Source: Croceitalea sp947503285 (GTDB taxonomy: Bacteria > Bacteroidota > Bacteroidia > Flavobacteriales > Flavobacteriaceae). From it: a stretch of 64,000 nucleotides of DNA. A program made the position numbers and the translations under genes. The notes under the pieces were generated by a model. That model saw only the letters and a program-made list of their open reading frames with translations. It made no database searches and was not told the origin of the DNA. Within the stretch, counting starts at the first letter, position 1; every line of letters begins with the position of its first letter. The stretch spans positions 496,001 to 560,000 of the forward strand of contig NZ_BTGQ01000001.1 of NCBI RefSeq assembly GCF_036985505.1, read 5' to 3'. Below are positions 17,411 through 24,301 of this stretch, piece by piece.

Positions 17411-18412
17411 ATGGAGGAAGCCAAAAAAATTGTTACGGCTATTAATGGCGGGGCGTTGAAACCGATATACTTTTTGATGGGTGACGAACCCTATTACATC
17501 GACAAAATAGCGGATTATATTGCTGAAAATGTTTTAACGGAAGCAGAGCGGGGGTTTAATCAGATGACTATTTATGGTCGGGATACTTCTATCGATGAAG
17601 TAGTCTCGAATGCAAAGAGGTACCCCATGATGGCAGAATACCAAGTTGTTATCGTGAAAGAGGCGCAACACCTTTCAAGAACAATAGAACAACTTGTGGG
17701 CTATGCTGAAAACCCGCAGAAAACAACGGTCTTAGTGGTTTGTTATAAGTACAAAAAGCTCGACAAGCGAAAGAAGCTTTACAAGGCCATTATGAAACAT
17801 GGCCTATTGTTCGAGAGCAAAAAACTTTATGAAAATCAAGTAGCGGACTGGATACGAAGGGTACTTTCAGGTAAGGGATATAAAATCACCCCTAAAGCGG
17901 CGGCCTTGCTTGTAGAGTTTTTAGGTACGGATTTAAGTAAAATAAACAACGAACTTGAAAAGCTGTTCTTGGTTATTGACCGCCAAACTGAAATTAACCC
18001 GATACATATTGAAAAACATATCGGAATCAGTAAGGATTTCAATAATTTCGAACTGAAAAAAGCAGTAGGGGAACACAATGTTGAAAAGGCGACCCGTATC
18101 ATTACCTATTTTGGTCAAAACCCAAAAGACAACCCATTCGTCTTGACGATTAGTTTACTCTATAATTTCTTCACCCAATTATTGCGATACCATGGCCTTA
18201 CCGATCGCTCATCGGGGCAGGTCGCCAAGGCGCTCGGGGTGAATCCATATTTTGTGAATGAATATCAGATTGCCTCAAAGAATTACCCAATGAAAAGGGT
18301 AAGCCAAATCATAACCAAACTCAGAAACCTTGATTTAAAGGGTAAGGGCGTCGGGTCTCAAAATATGTCACAGCACGACCTTTTGAAAGAACTACTTGCC
18401 GCAATCTTCTAA
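17411..18412 (+). CDS. holA: DNA polymerase III subunit delta
   Basis: 333 residues; the clamp-loader subunit that opens the sliding clamp. Family features are the opening PIYFLMGDEPYYIDKIADYI, the AAA+-like core with degenerate P-loop, ADWIRRVLSGKGYKITPKAAALL, then LEKLFLVI...HIEKHIG and the C-terminal collar domain ending in LKELLAAIF. Length is typical for Bacteroidota HolA. The stop is directly adjacent to the stop of the convergent DoxX gene. Essential replication function is expected. Confidence 0.9.
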   Translation: MEEAKKIVTAINGGALKPIYFLMGDEPYYIDKIADYIAENVLTEAERGFNQMTIYGRDTSIDEVVSNAKRYPMMAEYQVVIVKEAQHLSRTIEQLVGYAENPQKTTVLVVCYKYKKLDKRKKLYKAIMKHGLLFESKKLYENQVADWIRRVLSGKGYKITPKAAALLVEFLGTDLSKINNELEKLFLVIDRQTEINPIHIEKHIGISKDFNNFELKKAVGEHNVEKATRIITYFGQNPKDNPFVLTISLLYNFFTQLLRYHGLTDRSSGQVAKALGVNPYFVNEYQIASKNYPMKRVSQIITKLRNLDLKGKGVGSQNMSQHDLLKELLAAIF

Positions 18413-18793
18413 TTATTTTTTGTCTATACTGTACTTCCCTGGCCCGACTAGAAAGATCACTGCAAAGAATACCGCAAAAAGTACTGCCAATTCCTTTTTG
18501 GCGAAAGGGTCTGCGCCATGGGTAATAAAAGCAGCCACTAACATCGTTATTAATGCCGGTACTGCGGCGATACGTGTTTTGAAACCAATAATGATTAGGA
18601 TCGGTGCTACAAATTCTCCAATCACCGTCAAAAACAAAGAAGGGGCGGCTCCAATACCGATAGGGTTCGGAAACTCAAAGTTGCCGTTCAATAAATTTTG
18701 GAGCTTTGGCAGACCATGTACGAAAGCCATTATGGCAGATGGTACTATTCGTAACAAGGCGAGACCTAAATGTTGGATACCTGCGATTTTCAT
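18413..18793 (-). CDS. DoxX family membrane protein
   Basis: 126 residues from the ATG at 18793. Four hydrophobic helices with the DoxX pattern: ALLRIVPSAIMAFVHGLPKL, FLTVIGEFVAPILIIIGFKTRIAAVPALITMLVAAFITHG, then AVLFAVFFAVIFLVGPGKYSID. The longer upstream frame contains a Cys/His-rich junk N-terminus and would run past a TACATTTG promoter box, so I reject it. The stop abuts the holA stop. DoxX relatives take part in thiol/redox homeostasis or quinol oxidation; the specific role here is unknown. Confidence 0.85.
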   Translation of the reverse strand: MKIAGIQHLGLALLRIVPSAIMAFVHGLPKLQNLLNGNFEFPNPIGIGAAPSLFLTVIGEFVAPILIIIGFKTRIAAVPALITMLVAAFITHGADPFAKKELAVLFAVFFAVIFLVGPGKYSIDKK

Positions 18794-18812
18794 TCGGGGG
18801 AATTTTATATCG

Positions 18813-18820
18813 CAAATGTA
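18813..18820 (-). promoter_or_regulatory. -10 box TACATTTG for the DoxX gene
   Basis: The minus strand reads TACATTTG (TAnnTTTG), ending 19 bp before the ATG at 18793. It lies inside the longer open frame and so decides the start. Confidence 0.55.
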
Positions 18821-19016
18821 TTCTTTTTCAGTAGAAATTGAAAAACCGTAGATTTTTAGCAAAAAAATCAAGTGATGAACGCAGTGATTGATTTGATGGT
18901 ACAAACACATACAAGTCACGTTTTTGAACTAAAATCAGGGCAACCTTTCGACTTGGGCTTCGTTCTTATCAACACCTCAGGTTTCGGGCACAACGGTAAT
19001 AATCATGCAATTGATT

Positions 19017-19409
19017 TCATTGTATGTCTTTTTGTTTTCCGTTGGTATTGTCGAACATCCCTTCATAAATAATGACTTCCGGTCGATACTTAAACCGTAT
19101 CAATCGATTGGGCAGATCTTGAAGCTCAAATTCATCATTGTTTTTAACAAACTTAAAGGTCACACTATTTTGGGCGGTCATTTCATTTAAGGTAACCTCA
19201 AAAATTCCATCACCGTTTTCATCTGACATTGGTATGGTCACTTCCCAAGAAGGGTTTGTGAATTGACCTCTTAATCCTACATTTTGCACGTTTTGTTCTT
19301 GTCCCATATTCACTTTGAAAGTGACGGTTTTTTCATGTTCTTTCTGAACACAGCTTACTAAAAATAGAAACGTCACGATAGTTACTCCGATAATTGATTT
19401 TATTTTCAT
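19017..19409 (-). CDS. Small lipoprotein with CBM20/E-set-like fold
   Basis: 130 residues. The signal sequence MKIKSIIGVTIVTFLFLVSC puts the lipidated Cys at position 20. The mature part (VTFKVNMGQEQNVQ..VGLRGQFTNPSWEVTIPMSDENGDGIFEVTL) has the strand and D-x-D-G-D pattern of starch-binding/AMPK glycogen-binding E-set modules found at the N-terminus of some flavobacterial hydrolases. Here the module stands alone. Its ATG overlaps the upstream stop (ATGA at 19406-19409), making it the third gene of the DoxX operon. Carbohydrate binding is a guess. Confidence 0.65.
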   Translation of the reverse strand: MKIKSIIGVTIVTFLFLVSCVQKEHEKTVTFKVNMGQEQNVQNVGLRGQFTNPSWEVTIPMSDENGDGIFEVTLNEMTAQNSVTFKFVKNNDEFELQDLPNRLIRFKYRPEVIIYEGMFDNTNGKQKDIQ

Positions 19410-19900
19410 GGTTGATGTTTTTTAAATAAGGATTTATTTCTTAAGAATATTCTAGAACTGCCAAGTACCTGCACTTCTTTGGCTATCATCAGTGTCTCGC
19501 TGGCAATTGTATAGGTTTTGATCAAAAAGGCCTTTACACCGTTATCCTTTCCTATGGTCTTAGTGCGTATGGTAAGATTGCCATTGGATTGTTTATCGAC
19601 TGAACTTATTTTTTCCTTTCCAAAGTAGGCTCCATTTTTACGGAGTTTTATGGCCTGTCGTGTGTTGGCTTTTGGTTCATTGGGATAGGTGTTCTCCATA
19701 ATAAGTTTATTGCCTTGAATCGTAATTTTCAATTCTTTTGAAATATCAACTTCTTTTCCATCGCTATAATTGACATACATTAAGGTGCCTTTCCAACGGG
19801 TATTGTCCAAAAAGATTAAATCTTCAATGTTCAAGGTTGTTTGCTGCGCATTTACATGGTTGATTGTTAATACGGCAATAATCAAAATACGATACCTCAT
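19406..19900 (-). CDS. Hypothetical exported protein
   Basis: 164 residues, not recognised. Signal peptide MRYRILIIAVLTINHVNAQ; the mature protein is beta-rich (GTLMYVNYSDGKEV, KITIQGNKLIMENTY, GNLTIRTKTIG) like a small lipocalin-type barrel. It overlaps both neighbours by ATGA (19897-19900 and 19406-19409), so it belongs to a tightly coupled three-gene operon, DoxX to this protein to the lipoprotein. Confidence 0.7.
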   Translation of the reverse strand: MRYRILIIAVLTINHVNAQQTTLNIEDLIFLDNTRWKGTLMYVNYSDGKEVDISKELKITIQGNKLIMENTYPNEPKANTRQAIKLRKNGAYFGKEKISSVDKQSNGNLTIRTKTIGKDNGVKAFLIKTYTIASETLMIAKEVQVLGSSRIFLRNKSLFKKHQP

Positions 19901-20388
19901 GATTTTAGAAATTTATTCGTTATGATATGGTCTAAACCAAATCGACCGGAACCCAGATAAAGATTATAAATAGAGAGCCATAAAAAACCCATGGCAGGAA
20001 GCATGCCCCAAGTACCTTGACCCCATTTCTGCATGAATATCGCCACAAGCATGGTGCACATAATCAAGAAAGAGGCAATTCTGGTCTTTAGGCCAAACGC
20101 AAGAAAGAGGCCCCCGACCGCTTCGCTGAAAGCACCCATCCATGCAAAGAAAACAGGCATTAAGGCGAATATTCCCCCATATTCGGCAACATCTTTAGGA
20201 AACCAAGCCGATACTTCAAACAAATTGAGGTTTTGTCCATCAGGGGTCCATGGCATACCGAACTTATCAGCTCCAAAACTCAAAGCCAATAACATACCTG
20301 CAATAAAGCGCATTATCGCAAAAATGAGATCCGCAAACCAATGCTTTTGCAAAATGGGTGTAACCAAAATTTTCAAAATGTTCTTCAT
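19897..20388 (-). CDS. DoxX family membrane protein (second copy)
   Basis: 163 residues from the ATG at 20388; the upstream extension (MGFHDICFNNHKNSI) adds polar residues and is unlikely. Transmembrane helices: WFADLIFAIMRFIAGMLLAL, GGIFALMPVFFAWMGAFSEAVGGLFLAFGL, TRIASFLIMCTMLVAIFM, and MLPAMGFLWLSIYNLYLG. The GAFSEAVGGLFLAFGLKTR segment is the DoxX/DUF417 hallmark. It leads the ATGA-coupled operon and lies 116 bp downstream of a 7TM-AraC regulator, across a spacer with CTCAAAT repeats. Confidence 0.85.
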   Translation of the reverse strand: MKNILKILVTPILQKHWFADLIFAIMRFIAGMLLALSFGADKFGMPWTPDGQNLNLFEVSAWFPKDVAEYGGIFALMPVFFAWMGAFSEAVGGLFLAFGLKTRIASFLIMCTMLVAIFMQKWGQGTWGMLPAMGFLWLSIYNLYLGSGRFGLDHIITNKFLKS

Positions 20389-20444
20389 GATACTGTTTTT
20401 GTGATTGTTGAAACAAATGTCATGAAAGCCCATGCGTTGTGCGA

Positions 20445-20482
20445 CTCAAATTGATATTCAAAGGGCTCAAATACGATTTGAG
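20445..20482. promoter_or_regulatory. CTCAAAT repeats, candidate operator
   Basis: CTCAAAT occurs at 20445-20451 and again at 20466-20472, exactly 21 bp apart (two helical turns). The second copy is the left arm of a perfect 7-bp inverted repeat CTCAAAT-ACG-ATTTGAG (20466-20482). It has no T-run on either strand, so it is not a terminator. It lies between the AraC-type regulator gene and the DoxX operon it may control. Confidence 0.45.
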
Positions 20483-20504
20483 ACGTCTTAGATTATCGAA
20501 TTGA

Positions 20505-21680
20505 CTACGAAATTCCGGTCTTTAAATATTCTGTAGGGGAGGTGTTGGTCAATTTTTTGAAGACACGATTGAAAGTTGCCTTACTGTTAAATCCACATTC
20601 AAAAGCTATGCCCAGTAGTGATAGTTTTTGATGGACCTTATCATCAAGCTTTCGTTTGAATTCCTCAACGCGATATTTGTTGACAAAATCATTGAAGTTC
20701 ATATCAAATCCCGAATTAATGGTTTCTGAAAGTTGTGCCCGGTTCATACGCGCCATTTGGGCCAAATCGGCTAAATTCAAATCAGGGTTTAAATACGGTT
20801 TTTGATTTGACATAAGTGCCTTTAGGGAGGCAATATCGTCAGGCGATATGGACTTTTCAACATCATCTAAGTTCGGAATACTAGATCGGTTGGGCGTAAA
20901 GCTGAAATTCAGTTTTTGAAGTTTCGTAGTGTCCGTGAAAAAACCCATCACCCCTACATAGATGATAATGAGGCCTGTATATAGGGTCATCCACCATTGT
21001 TGCATGTAATTCAACTCAATTACCAAGTTGCTCACTGTAGTTTGTGCGAAGTCGTAAACAAACAAGAGCGCATACAGCACCAAAAAGCTAAGGATCCAAT
21101 TCAACTCCATTTTATAGGTATTGGAAAAAAATCCCTTGATTTTCTTTCTATAGAAGTAGAACAATTGAAACGTAAAGGCGAGGTACAAGAGGTTTTGAAA
21201 ATAACCTAATATGGCATAAATCGGCAGTACAAAAGGTTCGTCCAGATTTATTTTCAAATATCCGTTTTGGGTTGTGTTGAATCCATCCAAAGAGGCGTCG
21301 TAAGTATATATTACGACCCGGTATGCTATGATTAAAAACGCAGGTACAAAATGCAGCCAATCCTTCTTTTTAAATTTAAAAGATGTCATGGTAATGGACT
21401 TTACATAGAGGTATATCAAGGGTAAAAGGGCTACGGACATTGGAATCAACCAATAGTTCACCTTTGTATTTCTAAAAGTATCGTACCAGCCCATAAAACC
21501 AATGGTGTAACAGGTTTGCGAATAGCAGGTAATGAGTAATATCAAAAAAAGGAATAAATCGGATACATTTCTTTTTTTCAAATACCTGTAGCACAACAAT
21601 AGTGCAAAAATTAATCCTTGAATGGAAAGAAAGAGTAGGGGGGTGCTATGGATATTAAAATCTGGAAACAATAGAAGCAT
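20505..21680 (-). CDS. 7TM-type AraC family transcriptional regulator
   Basis: 391 residues. About seven transmembrane helices fill residues 10-245 (LLFLSIQGLIFALLLCY, LFLFLILLITCYS, VALLPLIYLYV, ...LYTGLIIIYVGVMGFF). A cytosolic AraC HTH domain follows at about 290-391 (LNLADLAQMARMNRAQLSETINSGF..NDFVNKYRVEEFKRKL..SLLGIAFECGFNSKATFNRVFKKLTNTSPTEYL). This is the membrane-sensing AraC architecture common in Bacteroidota. The ligand is unknown. It precedes the DoxX operon on the same strand, which makes that operon the first candidate target. Confidence 0.9.
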   Translation of the reverse strand: MLLLFPDFNIHSTPLLFLSIQGLIFALLLCYRYLKKRNVSDLFLFLILLITCYSQTCYTIGFMGWYDTFRNTKVNYWLIPMSVALLPLIYLYVKSITMTSFKFKKKDWLHFVPAFLIIAYRVVIYTYDASLDGFNTTQNGYLKINLDEPFVLPIYAILGYFQNLLYLAFTFQLFYFYRKKIKGFFSNTYKMELNWILSFLVLYALLFVYDFAQTTVSNLVIELNYMQQWWMTLYTGLIIIYVGVMGFFTDTTKLQKLNFSFTPNRSSIPNLDDVEKSISPDDIASLKALMSNQKPYLNPDLNLADLAQMARMNRAQLSETINSGFDMNFNDFVNKYRVEEFKRKLDDKVHQKLSLLGIAFECGFNSKATFNRVFKKLTNTSPTEYLKTGIS

Positions 21681-21734
21681 GGTATTCTAAAGATTGTGTT
21701 GAAAATACAAACAATTTCAGAATTTCGAAGCCAA

Positions 21735-24146
21735 TTACCGTAGTTGCGGGTAGTCATGTGGCGCAACCTCGTGCATTATTTCATAGACTTTTTCAAAAAT
21801 ATCCTCTTCGTTGGGTTTTGAGAAGTAGTCCCCGTCGGTTGCATAGGCAGGCCTGTGCGATTTTGCGGTAAGTGTCTGCGGCTCGCTGTCGAGATACTTG
21901 TAAGCCCCTTGTTTATCGATAAGTTCGTGCAGAAGGTACGCTGAACATCCGCCCGGTACATCTTCATCGATAATCAATAACCGATTGGTTTTCTGAATAC
22001 TTTTGACGACATCGTGATTGATGTCAAACGGAAGTAAGGTCTGTGCATCTATGACTTCTGCATCAATACCGACTTCTTGTAGCTCCTTAGCTACTTTTTG
22101 AACAATACGCAGTGTCGATCCGTAAGATAACAAGGTAATATCGTTACCGGTCTTTACAGTTTCCACAACACCGATTGGAGTACAAAACTCCCCTAGATTA
22201 GCTGGTTTTGCTTCTTTGAGACGGTATCCATTCAAGCTTTCGATGATCAAGGCCGGCTCGTTACTTTTCATCAATGTATTGTAAAAACCAGCAGCTTGCG
22301 TCATGTTTCTTGGCGCCAATATATAAATACCCCTCAAAAAATGTATCAAACCGCCCATTTGAGAACCGGAGTGCCAGATACCCTCTAAACGATGTCCACG
22401 AGTACGAATGATCATCGGTGCTATTTGTTTACCCACCGAACGATAACGTAGGGTAGCCAAATCATCACTCAATGTTTGTAGGCCATACATGATGTAATCC
22501 AAGTACTGAATTTCAGCTATGGGTCGTAAACCACGCAGTGCAAGCCCTATACCTTGCCCAACTATCGTTGCTTCTCGAATACCTGTGTCGGCAATACGGT
22601 GAACCCCGTATTTTTCTTGAAGACCTTCCAAACCTTGGTTGACATCACCAATATTACCGGTATCTTCACCAAAGATCATAGCCTCAGGATACTTATCAAA
22701 AAGCCTGTCAAAATTGTCCCTCAAAATGATCCTACCGTCCACCAATTCGGGTTCTTCTGCGTAAACAGGGGCGATGGCCCCAATATTCGTGGCCTTGTTT
22801 TCCAATTCGCTGTATAATTGCGAGCTATATATGGGTTGGGTCTCTTTTAGAAAATTATTCACCCAGTTTTGTAGATTCGTTTTTTCTTGACCCTGCTCAC
22901 CGATAAGATACCGTAATGCCTGCCTACCGTGGGCGGCCAAATCACGTTTTATAGGCTCTTCGATGGCAATCAGGTCATTGAGCACCTTAGTGATAAAAGC
23001 CCTATTTGGGCTTGAGGCAGCAGCCTTTGTCAAGATTTCAATAAGTTCCTTTTTAGCTGTTTGATGCGGTTTTAAAAACTCGGCCCAAGCCTGCTTTTTT
23101 GCATTTCGCACTTCTTGCTTACAAGACTTTTCCAGTTCTTTCAGGGATGCTTCCGTAGCAATATTATTTTCCAAAATCCATTCCCTGAACCGTTTGTTAC
23201 AATCGTTCTCACGCTCCCATTCCAAACGTTCCGCACTTTTATAGCGTTCATGTGAACCAGAAGTGGAGTGCCCTTGCGGTTGGGTCAGCTCCGTTACATG
23301 TATAAGCACAGGAACATGTTCTTCACGTGCTATGTCAGAAGCATTTTCATAAGCATGGATCAAAGCGGTATAATCCCAACCCTTTACTTTTAAGATTTCA
23401 TACCCGTCATTTTCGGCGTCACGCTTAAAGCCCTTCAGAATCTCTGAAATATCGCTTTTAGTGGTGTGGAATTCCGCTGGAACGGAAATACCGTAATTAT
23501 CATCCCATACACTGATTACCATTGGCACCTGTAGTACCCCAGCCGCATTAAGTGTCTCAAAAAAATGTCCTTCACTAGTACTTGCATTACCGATAGTACC
23601 CCAGGCGACCTCATTGCCATTATTTGAGAAATTGGTTTGGTCGATACCTTTTACATTCCTATATACCTTTGATGCTTGTGCAAGACCCAGTAATCTAGGC
23701 ATTTGACCAGCTGTACATGAAATATCGGCACTACTGTTCTTTTGCTTGGTAAGATCTTTCCAAGTACCATCATCATTCATACTGTGCGTCACAAAATGCC
23801 CGCCCATCTGCCTACCAGCGCTCATGGGTTCTTTTGTGATATCGGTAGTGGCATATAGTCCGTGAAAAAATGCTATGGGATCAAGGTGGCCCGAAGCCAT
23901 CATAAAAGTTTGATCTCTGTAATAGCCACTTCTAAAATCCCCATTTTGAAAGGCCCTGGCCATTGCCAATTGGGGTAGTTCCTTGCCATCACCAAAAATC
24001 CCAAATTTTGCCTTACCGGTCAAAACTTCACGACGCCCTAACAAACTGCACTCCCTACTGATAACGGCAACCCTATAATCATCTAAGATCTGGGACTGAA
24101 AATCATCAAAGGAAATTTCACTGCTTGTTTTGGAATCTGACTTCAT
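21735..24146 (-). CDS. 2-oxoacid dehydrogenase E1, alpha and beta subunits fused
   Basis: 803 residues from the ATG at 24146, 19 bp after a TACTTTTG -10 box; an upstream TTG at 24167 overlaps that box. Residues 1-400 are the E1-alpha half and 470-803 the beta half (GEDTGNIGDVNQGLEGLQEKYG, EIQYLDYIMYGLQTLSDDLATLRYRS, DAQTLLPFD, DEDVPGGCSAYLL). This is the fused branched-chain/2-oxoisovalerate-type E1 typical of Bacteroidota; E2 and E3 are not in the window. Oddity: the ThDP motif reads G-N187-A-STSEG, with Asn in place of the Asp of GDG. The partner motif VWDDNYGIS is normal. Confidence 0.9.
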   Translation of the reverse strand: MKSDSKTSSEISFDDFQSQILDDYRVAVISRECSLLGRREVLTGKAKFGIFGDGKELPQLAMARAFQNGDFRSGYYRDQTFMMASGHLDPIAFFHGLYATTDITKEPMSAGRQMGGHFVTHSMNDDGTWKDLTKQKNSSADISCTAGQMPRLLGLAQASKVYRNVKGIDQTNFSNNGNEVAWGTIGNASTSEGHFFETLNAAGVLQVPMVISVWDDNYGISVPAEFHTTKSDISEILKGFKRDAENDGYEILKVKGWDYTALIHAYENASDIAREEHVPVLIHVTELTQPQGHSTSGSHERYKSAERLEWERENDCNKRFREWILENNIATEASLKELEKSCKQEVRNAKKQAWAEFLKPHQTAKKELIEILTKAAASSPNRAFITKVLNDLIAIEEPIKRDLAAHGRQALRYLIGEQGQEKTNLQNWVNNFLKETQPIYSSQLYSELENKATNIGAIAPVYAEEPELVDGRIILRDNFDRLFDKYPEAMIFGEDTGNIGDVNQGLEGLQEKYGVHRIADTGIREATIVGQGIGLALRGLRPIAEIQYLDYIMYGLQTLSDDLATLRYRSVGKQIAPMIIRTRGHRLEGIWHSGSQMGGLIHFLRGIYILAPRNMTQAAGFYNTLMKSNEPALIIESLNGYRLKEAKPANLGEFCTPIGVVETVKTGNDITLLSYGSTLRIVQKVAKELQEVGIDAEVIDAQTLLPFDINHDVVKSIQKTNRLLIIDEDVPGGCSAYLLHELIDKQGAYKYLDSEPQTLTAKSHRPAYATDGDYFSKPNEEDIFEKVYEIMHEVAPHDYPQLR

Positions 24147-24164
24147 ATAGCTAACAAGTTTTTG

Positions 24165-24172
24165 CAAAAGTA
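24165..24172 (-). promoter_or_regulatory. -10 box TACTTTTG for the E1 gene
   Basis: The minus strand reads TACTTTTG (TAnnTTTG), ending 19 bp before the ATG at 24146. It overlaps the alternative TTG start and so favours the ATG. Confidence 0.5.
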
Positions 24173-24301
24173 CTAAAAAGCGTCGATTACTACTAACGGC
24201 AAACCCCGCTTTTTATTCATGAAATCACAAAAAAAAGTTATATTAATGCATATTTTGAAAAATAAAGCGGGATTAAGGCCTGTATTTTGTTGATTTCGTA
24301 A

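Noticed and set aside
18872..19072. 66-residue plus-strand frame with LINTSGFGHNGNNHAIDF, reminiscent of the C-terminal NxFGFGGxN motif of ketoacyl synthases.
   Set aside because: The similarity is short and interrupted, the frame runs antisense into the 19017 lipoprotein gene, and no other part of a ketoacyl synthase is present. It could be a remnant, but it is too weak to annotate.
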